A stretch of DNA of 64,000 nucleotides from Pseudomonas sp. SST3 (GTDB lineage Bacteria > Pseudomonadota > Gammaproteobacteria > Pseudomonadales > Pseudomonadaceae). The stretch lies in contig NZ_QORI02000003.1 of assembly GCF_003325755.1 (NCBI RefSeq), forward strand, positions 237,945-301,944. Reading direction: 5' to 3'. Position 1 is the stretch's first letter; every line of letters starts with the position of its first letter. Positions 1 through 9,081 of the stretch are shown here, one piece after another. The notes beneath the pieces were generated by a model. The model saw nothing but the letters and a program-made list of their open reading frames with translations. It was not told the DNA's origin and ran no database searches. The position numbers and the translations under genes were made by a program.

Positions 1-1071
1 CAGGCGGACATCGCGAATCCTCGCGCCAATTTGCTTCAGCAAACGCTCCTCGTGGGTGATCTTGTCCCCGTCGAGTTGCAGGCGGATCAGTGACTGATCC
101 ACCAGCGCGCCAATGAACAGGTTGTGCTGCCATTGAGGGAAGGCTTGCGAGTCATAGAAAGCCATGCCGCTGATGCCAGGGGATCTCTCCCAGACGTAAT
201 GAGGTGGCTCGGTACCTTCCACCACGTCGCCCTTGGCTTCAGGTATCGGCTGGCCTCCGTAGTTGATGCCATGGGTCGCCAACGGCCAACCGTAGTTGCG
301 CCCCGGCCGGGGAATGTTGATCTCGTCGCCACCTTGCGGGCCGTGTTCATGCGTCCAGAGCCTGCCGCTCCAGGGGTTGATGGCGGCGCCCTGCTGATTA
401 CGGTGGCCGTAGGACCAGATTTCCGGTCGAGCGCCCTCGGCCGTCACGAAGGGATTGTCGTCCGGCACGTCGCCGTCGGGGTATATCCGCACCAGCTTGC
501 CTTGAAGCTTGTCCATATCCTGCGCGGTGGGCCGCTGGTTATTCTCACCCAGCGCGATAAACAGATGGCCGTCGCCATGGAAGACCAGCCGTGAGCCGAA
601 GTGAATCCCGGTGGATAGCTTCGGTTGCTGCCGAAAGATAACCGTGAAATCTTCCAGCCCGCTCCGGTCATCAGCCAGCCGGCCGCGGCCCACCGCGGTG
701 CCGGCTTTACCGCTCTCCCCCGCCTCCGCATAACTGAGATAAACCAGCCGATCCTGCTGAAAATCCGGCGACAGGCGCACGTCCAGTAAACCGCCCTGAC
801 CCCGCGCATAGACCTCAGGCACACCGGTAAGCGGTTCGGACAGTTGCCCATCACCGCCCACGATGCGCAGCCTGCCAGGCCGTTCGGTGACCAGCATGCC
901 GGCCCCGTCAGGCAGAAATGCCACCGCCCAGGGGTGCTCCAGCCCTTCGGCTATAGCCTCTACCGTGACGCGACCTTGTTCGCTGTTGAGATATTCGACG
1001 TTCGCGAGCGACGGGGCGGAACAGGCCAGAACGAAACAGCAGGCGAAAGCGCTGCGGGCATGACGTAGCAT
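1..1071 (-). CDS. PQQ-dependent aldose sugar dehydrogenase (YliI/Asd-like), 3' end outside window
   Basis: Only the first 357 codons lie in the window; the frame is open to position 1. The ATG at 1071 gives a signal peptide (about 23 residues ending PSLA), so the protein is predicted to be exported. The segment HPWAVAFLPDG followed by a TERPGRL strand near residues 45-65 is typical of soluble PQQ glucose/sorbosone dehydrogenase beta-propellers. Further on come the GDVPDDNPF segment and the HEHGPQGGDEIN motif seen in the Asd/YliI group. Such enzymes oxidise aldose sugars in the periplasm using PQQ and calcium. The substrate cannot be read from the sequence. The family usually has 370-390 residues, so little is missing. 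It is divergent from the small gene at 1217. Confidence 0.88.
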   Translation of the reverse strand, partial: MLRHARSAFACCFVLACSAPSLANVEYLNSEQGRVTVEAIAEGLEHPWAVAFLPDGAGMLVTERPGRLRIVGGDGQLSEPLTGVPEVYARGQGGLLDVRLSPDFQQDRLVYLSYAEAGESGKAGTAVGRGRLADDRSGLEDFTVIFRQQPKLSTGIHFGSRLVFHGDGHLFIALGENNQRPTAQDMDKLQGKLVRIYPDGDVPDDNPFVTAEGARPEIWSYGHRNQQGAAINPWSGRLWTHEHGPQGGDEINIPRPGRNYGWPLATHGINYGGQPIPEAKGDVVEGTEPPHYVWERSPGISGMAFYDSQAFPQWQHNLFIGALVDQSLIRLQLDGDKITHEERLLKQIGARIRDVRL

Positions 1072-1216
1072 CGGTAGTCCTCCGGAACGTGACTGGAATC
1101 ATCCAAAGAAGACCATGGATGAAGAAAAACGCTTCAGCAAATCGGCGCCGACGGAAAATCGAACAAAAATTAGCCATATCTGTATAATGTCCGGTTCGAC
1201 TGACCAAAGGAACCAG

Positions 1217-1402
1217 ATGACGATGGCCTCCAAAACCACATCCGCCAAACGCAAGCCCGAACCCGCCAGCGAAACCAGCCAGTCTCTGGCCGCTCAGATG
1301 GCAGCCTTCCTAAAGGCCGGTGGCGAAGTCCAGAAGATCCCCAACGGGGTCAGCGGCCAGACCCAGGGCCCATCGCGCCAGATCACCATCAGCAAGAAAT
1401 AA
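1217..1402 (+). CDS. Small basic hypothetical protein (61 aa)
   Basis: The ATG at 1217 has an aaagga-like ribosome site just upstream (1206-1212). The frame also extends upstream to 1115, but that part has no ribosome site and reads as low-complexity leader, so I chose 1217. The product is rich in Lys, Ser and Gln, begins MTMASKTTSAKRKPE and ends ITISKK. Its middle (SLAAQMAAFLKAGGEV) could form one amphipathic helix. I do not assign a function. It sits upstream of the pseudouridine-synthase-like gene on the same strand, with about 90 bp between them. Confidence 0.6.
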   Translation: MTMASKTTSAKRKPEPASETSQSLAAQMAAFLKAGGEVQKIPNGVSGQTQGPSRQITISKK

Positions 1403-1495
1403 GCTGCGCAATACCCAACCGATAAGCGAGCTTTTGCTGCCGTTGCGATACTGCAGTGGCTCGCCAGGTTCCCCTCCGAAGCATCCGAGCCCCCA

Positions 1496-2218
1496 ATGAC
1501 CGACCCGATACGCTTGTCCAAACGCCTTGCCGAGCAACTCGGCTGTTCCCGGCGCGAGGCCGAGCTGTATATCGAAGGCGGCTGGGTCAGCGTCGACGGT
1601 CAAATCGTCGAAGAGCCCTTTTTCAAAGTCATCGACCAGCGCGTCGAACTGCTGCCCGGCGCCACTGCCACTGAAGTGCCGCCCGTCACGCTGTTATTCC
1701 ACAAGCCCTCCGGCCAACCCACCGCAGCGGACCCCGCCAGTGCTCAGCTGCAGCTCGCCCAGGCGAGCCATTGGAGCGGTGACGATACGCGCTTGACGCC
1801 CCGCGAGCGCCATTTCGCACGCCAGACGGCCTTGCTGCCGCTGGAGCCGGACGTCTGCGGGCTGGTCGTGTTCAGCCAGCAACGCGAAGTGATCCGCAAG
1901 CTAGCCGATCCGAGGGACAAGCTGGAGCAGGAATACATCGTCGAAGTCGCTGGCGAGCCCGAGGAAGGCGGGCTTGCCCTACTGGCCAAAGGCATCGGGC
2001 ATCGCGGCAGAATCCTGCCCAAGGCCAAGGCGAGCTGGCAGAACGAGACACGCCTGCGCATCGTGCTCAAGGCGCCACAGGCGGGCGATCTGCGTCAGCT
2101 CTGCGAGGCCATCGGCCTGCAAATGCTCAACTGCCGGCGCATCCGTATCGGGCGCCTGTCGATGGCCAAGCTGCCGGTGGGTGAGTGGCGCTTTCTCGGT
2201 GAGCACGAGCGCTTCTAG
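1496..2218 (+). CDS. S4-domain pseudouridine synthase-like protein with altered catalytic motif
   Basis: 240 aa. Residues 1-50 form an S4 RNA-binding domain (RLSKRLAEQLGCSRREAELYIEGGWVSVDG is characteristic, quoted here only by its ends). Residues 60-230 follow the RsuA/RluB/E/F fold, including FHKPSG and a C-terminal NCRRIRIGRLSM segment. In active members the catalytic Asp lies in GRLDxxTxGL. Here the equivalent stretch reads LPLEPDVCGL, so Glu (codon 1844-1846) replaces the catalytic Asp and the preceding Gly-Arg is lost. RNA binding is plausible; isomerase activity is doubtful. Compare the intact motif in the gene at 61096. ATG 1496 overlaps nothing and fits the S4 start. Confidence 0.8.
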   Translation: MTDPIRLSKRLAEQLGCSRREAELYIEGGWVSVDGQIVEEPFFKVIDQRVELLPGATATEVPPVTLLFHKPSGQPTAADPASAQLQLAQASHWSGDDTRLTPRERHFARQTALLPLEPDVCGLVVFSQQREVIRKLADPRDKLEQEYIVEVAGEPEEGGLALLAKGIGHRGRILPKAKASWQNETRLRIVLKAPQAGDLRQLCEAIGLQMLNCRRIRIGRLSMAKLPVGEWRFLGEHERF

Positions 2219-2363
2219 CAGCATCGCTTCGGGAATAACCCGACTGCTCGCGCCTTGTGGCCGCTCGGCTATGCTGATGTCAGTGACAACGGACACGCCA
2301 TCTGTGGCCGCATCATCTGTACTGTGATCCGACCGCTTCGCCATCCCGCCGCAAAGGTTAGCC

Positions 2364-3125
2364 ATGCAGAGACTCGTGCTGATGCTAATGCTCGTTCTGT
2401 TGCCCTTGGTCTGTGGGGCGCAGCAGCGAGTCGAGGTATGGACCTATCATTTTTCGCCGCCTTTCATTCTCGACAACGACCAAGGGCTTTCGCATGGGTT
2501 CGTCGAGCTGCTCAACAACGACCCAGCCAATCAGGGTCGCTTTCGCTTCGACCTGGTGGAGCTGCCGCGCAAGCGGGTGGACGTGCGCCTCGCCCGAAAG
2601 CGGCCCGGCATCCTGCTTTGGGCCACGCCAAGCTTCTTCACCGCCGCGCAGGTAGCCGATAGCAAATGGTCGGAACCGTTACTGATCGATCGGCAGGATT
2701 TCGTTTCATTACCCGATGTACCTTTTGAATACGAAGGCCCCGAATCGCTGCACGGCCTTATCCTGGGTGGCGTGCTGGGGCATCGCTATGCAGGGCTCGA
2801 AGCGGAGATCACCAGCGGCGCAATCAAGCGTCAGGATGTTCAGACCGACCTGCAGAACCTCCAGAAACTGCTCTCGGGCCGCATCAACACCTTGCTGATC
2901 CCACGCTCTACCCTGCTTTACTACCGCAAAGAGCAGGACCTCAGGGATCTGTATGTTTCGAACACCCCGCTGTACCAGTTCGCCCGGCACTTGTTAATCA
3001 CCGACACGCTTGGCGAGGGCGTCACCGCCTATCTCGATGAATTCCTCGATGCCCTGCCGGACAATCCCGAATGGCAGATCCTTCTATTCAAGTATGGACT
3101 CCTGCCCATCGCCACCGAGCAATGA
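2364..3125 (+). CDS. Periplasmic substrate-binding-like protein (SBP family 3 type)
   Basis: 253 aa with a cleavable signal peptide (MQRLVLMLMLVLLPLVCGA). The mature start VEVWTYHFSPPFI resembles the first strand of family 3 solute-binding proteins (the 'yPPf' signature). HGFVELLNN fits the following helix. There is no transporter permease or ATPase next to it, so it is more likely a stand-alone binding or sensing protein than part of an ABC system. Pseudomonads carry many such orphans. The ligand is unknown. It has a ribosome site aaagg before ATG 2364 and is followed 79 bp later by a lipoprotein gene on the same strand. Confidence 0.7.
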   Translation: MQRLVLMLMLVLLPLVCGAQQRVEVWTYHFSPPFILDNDQGLSHGFVELLNNDPANQGRFRFDLVELPRKRVDVRLARKRPGILLWATPSFFTAAQVADSKWSEPLLIDRQDFVSLPDVPFEYEGPESLHGLILGGVLGHRYAGLEAEITSGAIKRQDVQTDLQNLQKLLSGRINTLLIPRSTLLYYRKEQDLRDLYVSNTPLYQFARHLLITDTLGEGVTAYLDEFLDALPDNPEWQILLFKYGLLPIATEQ

Positions 3126-3204
3126 AACAGGCTGAACAGAAACGAAGCACACCTGTCAGAACACCGCCGACACACCTAAAACAACCAGAGAGAACAAGGC
3201 AGCA

Positions 3205-3744
3205 ATGAAGAACGCACTGGTGATTGGACTCCTCGCCGTCCTGAGCGGCTGCGCTTCTCAACCCTGTGACCACCCTGGCAGCGACAATGCCTGCCGCGCC
3301 GAGCGGCTGCTCTATCAGAACGACCTGATGCAGGCGAAGATTCTCATTTCCATCGGCGACGAAGACGGTTACGAGCTCGCCGATGCCTTGCTCGAGCGCA
3401 GTGCACCTCTCGACGAGCGTGGCGAGATTGAGTTCTATCAGGCGCTGCTGCTGATCCGTCAGGGCCCGCAACAAGCGCCAGTGCTGCGCCTGCTTGAACA
3501 GGCGCGAGCCAAGGGGCATCCGCACGCCGTGGCGCTGCTCTATAAGATCCACCAGGAACCCTATCTGTTGAACGAGCGCGACGCCGCCAAGGCCGAACAA
3601 TACCGCCAGGCCTATGCCGAGCTGGATGTCGCGCAGAGCGGCTACCCCTCATTCGACAAGGCGCTGGAGCTGGTTTCCCAGCTCGTCGAGCCGCCACCGC
3701 CATTACCCGAGCGAATCGACCGCTGCGTCAGTCAGTGTCTCTGA
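3205..3744 (+). CDS. Lipoprotein with helical-repeat character
   Basis: 179 aa. The N-terminus MKNALVIGLLAVLSGCASQP has a clear lipobox (LSGC), so the protein is probably lipid-anchored. Asp is absent from the position after Cys, which favours the outer membrane. The rest is Leu/Ala/Glu-rich helices with a Sel1/TPR-like feel (ALLLIRQGPQQAP, LLEQARAKGHPHAVALLY). The C-terminal part has a Pro run (PPPPLPER) and a CVSQCL ending with two cysteines. Function is not recognised. It starts after agagagaacaaggc at ATG 3205. Confidence 0.65.
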   Translation: MKNALVIGLLAVLSGCASQPCDHPGSDNACRAERLLYQNDLMQAKILISIGDEDGYELADALLERSAPLDERGEIEFYQALLLIRQGPQQAPVLRLLEQARAKGHPHAVALLYKIHQEPYLLNERDAAKAEQYRQAYAELDVAQSGYPSFDKALELVSQLVEPPPPLPERIDRCVSQCL

Positions 3745-3750
3745 CGCTTT

Positions 3751-3942
3751 TCAGCGAGGCGTAGGCGTCTGCGATATCTTGGGCTCCTGCTCCCCATCCA
3801 TCACGGCCTGCGCTTCCTCACGCGTGGCGTACGGACCGGCGATGGTCTTGCCATCCATTTCCACCACCCAGCAGGTCACCCAGGTCGGACGCCAGCCCTG
3901 CGGTACTTCGTCTCCGGTCAGATGCCTGATCGTCTTCTGCAT
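3751..3942 (-). CDS. Hypothetical protein, 63 aa
   Basis: Reads MQKTIRHLTGDEVPQG and contains VTCWVVEMDGKTIAGPYATREEAQAVMDG, which looks like a small alpha/beta domain ending in a helix. The frame extends upstream to 4011, but the internal ATG at 3942, preceded by gaggtag, is the better start. It is convergent with the lipoprotein gene ending at 3744. No function is assigned. Confidence 0.6.
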   Translation of the reverse strand: MQKTIRHLTGDEVPQGWRPTWVTCWVVEMDGKTIAGPYATREEAQAVMDGEQEPKISQTPTPR

Positions 3943-4135
3943 GACTACCTCCTCGTCAATTGCCGTACGGGTCGGGCGCACCATCGGCGTCCCTACCCTA
4001 ATAGGGACCACAACTCCCGTGGTTTTCTCGCAGAAACAAGCCGTTGCTGTTTCGGCCCGAACTGCCGCAGCGTCCCGTTGCTCTACTGAACAGCGAAATG
4101 TCGTTTGATGTGATGACGAAAAGACGAGGACTCCG

Positions 4136-5011
4136 ATGCAGATCCGTCAGGTGCTTGGCTGCAAGATTTTGTTATTGCTGGTGGCACTCGCCGTGCTGAT
4201 GGCCGGCTGCAGCCGCATGAATCTCGCCTACCGTAACCTTGACCTGTTGATTCCCTGGTCACTCAACGATTACCTGGATATGAATCGCGAACAGGAGCAG
4301 CGCTTCCGAGCGCAGCTGCGTGAGCACCTGAGCTGGCATTGTCGTACACAGCTGCCTGAGTACCTCGCCAACATCGAACGACTGCAGCGCCAGGTTCGGG
4401 AGGGGAACGTCGATGAAGCCGCGCTCCGCGGTCACTATCGCGACGTGAAGCAGGCGATCCATACCGTCGCTGTGGAAATCACCCCAACCACAACGCAGCT
4501 ACTGCGCGACCTCGATGACGAGCAGGTCCGCGAGCTCGACGCGGCGCTCGAGGATGACCGTCGCGAGCGTGAAGAGAAATACCTGAAGCCACCACTGGCA
4601 GAGCAGATTCGCGACCGTTCCGAGCGCATGCGTGAGCGGGCCGAGCAATGGCTTGGCAGCACCAGCGCGGCGCAACGGCAACGCATCCTCCAATGGGCCC
4701 ACGCACTCGGCGCGCAGAACCAGCTCTGGTTGGACAATCGGGTGCAATGGCAGCGAGCGCTGAGTGAAGCGGTCAACGAGCGCCACGAAGCGGATTTCGC
4801 GCAACGCGTCGAGAAGCTGCTGCAGGACCGCGAGTCCTTCTGGACGGCCGATTACAGGGCCGCCTTTGCTCGTACCGAGCAGGCGGCCATCGATCTGGTC
4901 GGCGATCTCTACGCCATGTCCGATACCGGCCAGCGTCGCCATTTGGATGAGCAGCTGGAAGATCTACGCAAGGATCTGAGTTCGCTGGACTGCTTGTCAG
5001 CGGCGCGCTGA
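4136..5011 (+). CDS. DUF6279-type lipoprotein
   Basis: 291 aa. A signal peptide with a lipobox (VLMAGC, Cys about residue 25) is followed by SRMNLAYRNLDLLIPW, which matches the conserved start of this proteobacterial lipoprotein family. The rest is almost entirely long charged helices (many Glu, Arg and Gln), and the family's biochemical role is unknown. It stands alone, convergent with the dehydrogenase gene downstream. Confidence 0.75.
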   Translation: MQIRQVLGCKILLLLVALAVLMAGCSRMNLAYRNLDLLIPWSLNDYLDMNREQEQRFRAQLREHLSWHCRTQLPEYLANIERLQRQVREGNVDEAALRGHYRDVKQAIHTVAVEITPTTTQLLRDLDDEQVRELDAALEDDRREREEKYLKPPLAEQIRDRSERMRERAEQWLGSTSAAQRQRILQWAHALGAQNQLWLDNRVQWQRALSEAVNERHEADFAQRVEKLLQDRESFWTADYRAAFARTEQAAIDLVGDLYAMSDTGQRRHLDEQLEDLRKDLSSLDCLSAAR

Positions 5012-5080
5012 GCCGTCACACGGCGCGCCGGACAACGATCTGATAGCCGACATCTGCGCAGTTAGTCTTTCTACGATCCG

Positions 5081-6051
5081 CTAGCGTCGACGACAGCACA
5101 ACAGCAATCCTACTATGCCGACTGCAATCCCACCCGCCACCAGCAAAGCCCGCTGCTGTGAATCACCGTTGCGCCAGCCGCCATCGATTCGCCGTTGGCC
5201 CAGCGCTGGATGGAACAGATTGCCCGAAGAAGGTGCCACCCGTTCAGCACGACGCAACGCGGTGCCGGTGAGTAGCCCTGACAAGCGATCGAAGCCTGGC
5301 GTGACGAAATGTGCAAAGCGCAACAAGGTCGCCGTCAGACCAACCGAAGTGGTATGGCGCGGGTGCAGCGCCAGACTGACCATCGCCTCTGCCACCTGGC
5401 GCGGATCGCTGAGCGGTGGCGGCGGCTGCAGCGAACGTCCCGCATAGTTCCCGCCGTCGCGAAAACCGGGCGTATCGACGACCGAGGGATACACATCGCA
5501 CACATGGATGCCAGGCCACTGGACAAGTTCGCCGCGCAACGCATGGGAGAACCCGCGCAGGCCGAACTTGCTGGCCGAATAGGCCACCGCGAACGGCTGC
5601 GGCACCCAACTGCCGACCGATAGGGTATTGATCAGAATGCCGCCGTTCTGCTGCTTGAAATAAGGCAACACCACATGCGCACCGCGCAGATAGCCGATCA
5701 GATCGGTCTGCACCACTTGTTCATGTGCATCCAGTGGCGTCTCGTCAAAAGCGCCCACCGCGCCGACGCCAGCATTGTTGATCCATACATCGATGCGGCC
5801 CTGACCAAACTCTGCGGCAGCAGTGGCCAGCTGTTCGACGGAGTCGCTGAGGGTCGTATCGTCGGCACTACAAGCGCTTCAGCGCCGAGCGCTCGGCACT
5901 CTTGCGCCGCCTCCTGCAGTGCTTCGTCGTCACGCGCGGCCAGCACGACACGGGCTCCCTGGCGGGCGAAAGCCTGCGCGGCGGCGCGACCGATGCCACT
6001 GGACGCACCGGTGATCACCACCACCGCGCCTTCGAGTTTGGTTCCACTCAT
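5081..6051 (-). pseudogene. Short-chain dehydrogenase with C-terminal membrane anchor, frameshifted
   Basis: The N-terminal half (from ATG 6051, MSGTKLEG) carries the Rossmann glycine motif TGASSGIG. The C-terminal half carries NNAG, the catalytic-type Ser region (NTLSVGS) and YSASK. The two halves are in different frames and join near 5862, where one missing base would restore VVPTD...SVEQL and INNAGVG. The repaired protein would have about 323 aa. The C-terminus is a predicted membrane helix (ALLVAGGIAVGIVGLLL) followed by CCRRR, unusual for a soluble SDR and suggesting a tail anchor. Either a real pseudogene or an assembly indel. Confidence 0.8.
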
Positions 6052-6135
6052 GCTCGCTTCTCCGGTTTGCTGTCGTTCATAGCTGACAGCCGCGGCGAGG
6101 CAAACATTCCCTGCCGTCCCGAAGGACGACCGCAA

Positions 6136-6960
6136 TCAGACCATCTGCAGTGCCTGCCGACGCGTCGGAGGTGGAAACGCCACGTCAAGAATCCGCAGGT
6201 CTTCACTGGTGAGGTTCAGCTCTGCTGCGGATGCATTGGAACGCAGATGGATCGGATTGGAAGATTTGGGTATGACCAGCACGCCGGGTTGGCGCAAGGC
6301 CCAGGCCAGGGCAACCTGAGCGGGCTGCGCACCGTGTCGGCGGGCGACATCGATGACGGCGGGATGACGCAATAGCTCGCCGCCCTGCCCCAACGGGCAA
6401 TAGGCCATGATCGGCATGCTCTGGGTCTGGCACCACGGCAGCAGATCGTATTCGATGCCCCGCTCGCCGGGGTTATAGAGGACCTGGTTGGTCGCGCATG
6501 CGGGCGCATCCAGCTTGCGCATGTCGTCCAGATCGAAGTTCGACACGCCCCAGCGGCGAATCTTGCCCTGGTCCTTGAGGCGCTCGAAGGCGTCGACGGT
6601 TTCCGCCAGTGGATACTGGCCGCGCCAATGCAGCAAATACAGATCGATACAGTCAGTGTCCAGGCGACGCAGGGTGCGCTCGCAGGCCTCCGGCACGCCT
6701 TTGCGGCTGGCATTGTGCGGATAGACCTTGCTGACGAGGAAGACCCGATCGCGGCGGTTATGGATCGCTTCGCCGACCACCTCTTCGGCACCGCCCTCGC
6801 CGTACATCTCAGCGGTATCGATGAGCGTCATGCCCAACTCGATACCGAGCCGTAGTGCGGCCACTTCGTTGTGGCGTTCGGCCGGGTTTTCGCCCATGTG
6901 CCAGGTTCCCTGGCCGATTACCGGTACCACCTGGCCGTCGTTCAGCTTCAAGGTCCGCAT
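6136..6960 (-). CDS. Aldo/keto reductase
   Basis: 274 aa from ATG 6960. It has the family's catalytic set: Asp and Tyr in DTAEMYGEG, Lys in LVSKVYP and His in LLHWRG, plus the NADPH-binding IPKSSNP segment near residue 230. It reduces aldehydes or ketones; the substrate is unknown. Its start overlaps the stop of the VOC gene (TGATG at 6958-6962), so the two are co-transcribed and translationally coupled. Confidence 0.88.
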   Translation of the reverse strand: MRTLKLNDGQVVPVIGQGTWHMGENPAERHNEVAALRLGIELGMTLIDTAEMYGEGGAEEVVGEAIHNRRDRVFLVSKVYPHNASRKGVPEACERTLRRLDTDCIDLYLLHWRGQYPLAETVDAFERLKDQGKIRRWGVSNFDLDDMRKLDAPACATNQVLYNPGERGIEYDLLPWCQTQSMPIMAYCPLGQGGELLRHPAVIDVARRHGAQPAQVALAWALRQPGVLVIPKSSNPIHLRSNASAAELNLTSEDLRILDVAFPPPTRRQALQMV

Positions 6961-7424
6961 CAGTCGTTCCCTCGCGGTGCATTTTGCTCGGCAACCGGTT
7001 CGGCCCAAGGATCGTAGGTGCCGAAATTCCACAGATGCCCCTCGAGGTCGCGACAGCTGAAGCCTCGACCGCCGTAGTCCTCGTCTTTCAACTCGATGAC
7101 GATCTCGGCACCGGCGGCCTTGGCCTTGGTGTAAAGAGCGTCGGCACTGTTGACGATGACATAGGTGCTTTGCGTGGAAATCCCACCCACCTCATCCGGC
7201 TGCCGGACCTGGCGGCCATATTCCGAATCGACTACCGGCCCCAGCATCAGCATGCCACTGCCGAAGCTGAGTTGGGCGTGAATGACACCGACCTGAGGAT
7301 CTTCAACCACACGCTGCTGCTCGAAATCGAATACTCGACACAGCCATTCCAATGCCGCAGGCACATCGCGGTAACGCAGGCAGGGAATCAGATTGGAAGT
7401 TGTGTTCTTGCTGTACAGGGACAT
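6960..7424 (-). CDS. VOC (glyoxalase/bleomycin-resistance-like) family protein
   Basis: 154 aa from ATG 7424, chosen because cgaaaggaga lies directly upstream; the frame continues to 7478 without a better site. The sequence has the paired beta-alpha-beta-beta-beta pattern of VOC domains (IPCLRYRDVPAALEWL at the start, DLEGHLWNFGTYDPW at the end). The final Glu in LEGHLW is at the usual metal-ligand position. It may be a lyase-like or binding protein. Coupled to the downstream aldo/keto reductase. Confidence 0.82.
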   Translation of the reverse strand: MSLYSKNTTSNLIPCLRYRDVPAALEWLCRVFDFEQQRVVEDPQVGVIHAQLSFGSGMLMLGPVVDSEYGRQVRQPDEVGGISTQSTYVIVNSADALYTKAKAAGAEIVIELKDEDYGGRGFSCRDLEGHLWNFGTYDPWAEPVAEQNAPRGND

Positions 7425-7557
7425 GGAATCTCCTTTCGATTGCCGCCGAAACGCCGTAAAAAACGCACTGCATAGCATTCAGACCGATACCAGGCCCGAC
7501 GTTCCCACCATTGGGCCTGCCCGTTTCGTCGCAGCCGAGACGAAACGGCAACATGCC

Positions 7558-8193
7558 CTATGCGCGTTCCGCCAAGCCGAGACGAATCCCCAGGCCGATC
7601 AGCACCGAGCCAAGCACACGATCGAGCCATTGACTCAAGCGGCGATTGCTGCGGAATGCCGAGCTCGCCCGAGCCGCGAGCAACACCAGCGCACACTCGA
7701 CGATGATCGCCACCAGAACCACCAGCACACCCAGCACCAGCAGTTGCAGCGCCACCGCCCCTTTATCCGGGCGAACGAATTGCGGCAGGAACGCCATGAA
7801 GAAAATCGCCGCTTTGGGATTGAGAATATCAACCAGAATGCCTTGGCGATATGCCTGCCAGGCAGTGGTGCGCGGCCCGGTGTTGAGGTTTAGCTGGGTG
7901 CCGGCGCCCGCTGAGCGCAATGCCTGAATGCCGAGATACAGCAGATAAGCGGCACCGACATACTTGACCACGGCAAAGGCTAACGCCGACGTGGCCAGGA
8001 TCGCCGATATCCCCAGCGCCGCTGCCGCCACATGAACCAGCGCACCGCTGCATACGCCGCACGCCGAGGCCACACCGACACGGCGGCCGCCGGATAACGT
8101 ACGCGAAAGCACGAACAGCAAATCGGGTCCCGGCGATACGTTCAGCGCCAGGGCAGCCGAGAAGAAAACCAACCAGAACGCTGGATCCGACAT
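7558..8193 (-). CDS. LysE/RhtB-family amino-acid exporter
   Basis: 211 aa with about six hydrophobic segments. It contains NVSPGPDLLFVLSRTLSGGRRVG, the family's signature loop, and LNPKAAIFFMAFLPQF. Predicted to export amino acids or derivatives across the inner membrane. ATG 8193 is preceded by aagaggcag at suitable spacing; GTG 8196 is an alternative. Divergent from csgD with 237 bp between. Confidence 0.85.
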   Translation of the reverse strand: MSDPAFWLVFFSAALALNVSPGPDLLFVLSRTLSGGRRVGVASACGVCSGALVHVAAAALGISAILATSALAFAVVKYVGAAYLLYLGIQALRSAGAGTQLNLNTGPRTTAWQAYRQGILVDILNPKAAIFFMAFLPQFVRPDKGAVALQLLVLGVLVVLVAIIVECALVLLAARASSAFRSNRRLSQWLDRVLGSVLIGLGIRLGLAERA

Positions 8194-8430
8194 CACTGCC
8201 TCTTACCTCGCCGCCGTGAAAAGGTATTGAATGTAGTCCAGCGACCGAATGGCTTCCAGCTCCAGTCCGCGCCAACCAACAAGCACTTCGTCGGAAAACC
8301 GGCACCAGAGCACACTATCGACTTTTTATTGTCACTCCTCTGAACTACCTTTCTAGCGGCAAGTCAAAGCGCCAGGCCCGGCGAGGATTCCGGGCGCTAC
8401 TCGTTTAGCCACTTAGCAAAGGATATGCAA

Positions 8431-9081
8431 ATGACCGATGAAGCCCGTCTGGCGCTCGTCGCCTCGTCAGCTCGTCTCGTTCTGCTTTCCAACAGTGAAT
8501 TGTTGGACAACTCGCTTCATCAATATCTTCTCGGTTGCCCTCAGTTGCGCCTGACCCGCAGCAATACGCTTCGCGCCGGACTGAACGACGCGGACCTGAC
8601 GCTGGTCGATGTCGGCAGCTTCGCGGACGCTGATTGCCTGCGACTGCTTCGGCAGTTGCGCGACACCCCTACCGCACTGGTGAATGTCCAAGCCGAGCAG
8701 GCGCGACGGCTGCTGGAACTGCACCCCTGGGTCAAGGGTGTGTTCTATCCGAATACCAGCCGCAACAATTTCAGCCGCGGCATCAGCATCATTCTCGACG
8801 GCGGTGACTGGCTACCCCGTGCGCTGATGGAAAAGCTGCTCGGCCGCTATCGCCAACTGACTCACGCCTCGCGGGCCATCGATGAGCTGTCGGTACGCGA
8901 GAAGCAGATCCTGGCACTTGCCGGCAAAGGACTTTCGAATTCGGAAATCGCCGAGCACCTGCACCTGAGCACCCATACCATCAAGAGCCATATTCATAAC
9001 GCACTGGGCAAGCTGGGCGCATCCAACCGCGCCCAAGGCGCATCGTTGGTGATGGGGCATGTCAACGAGGCCGGTATATGA
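8431..9081 (+). CDS. csgD: CsgD-like LuxR-family curli regulator
   Basis: 216 aa from ATG 8431, the same length as the enterobacterial protein as I remember it. An in-frame ATG at 8425 sits too close to the aaagga site (8418-8423), so 8431 is preferred. The N-terminal region is an atypical receiver-like domain. The C-terminus is a LuxR helix-turn-helix (LSVREKQILALAGKGLSNSE, then THTIKSHIHNAL). It heads the operon and overlaps csgE by 4 bp (ATGA). It is expected to switch on curli gene expression. The identification leans on both the HTH and the csgEFG context. Confidence 0.88.
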   Translation: MTDEARLALVASSARLVLLSNSELLDNSLHQYLLGCPQLRLTRSNTLRAGLNDADLTLVDVGSFADADCLRLLRQLRDTPTALVNVQAEQARRLLELHPWVKGVFYPNTSRNNFSRGISIILDGGDWLPRALMEKLLGRYRQLTHASRAIDELSVREKQILALAGKGLSNSEIAEHLHLSTHTIKSHIHNALGKLGASNRAQGASLVMGHVNEAGI

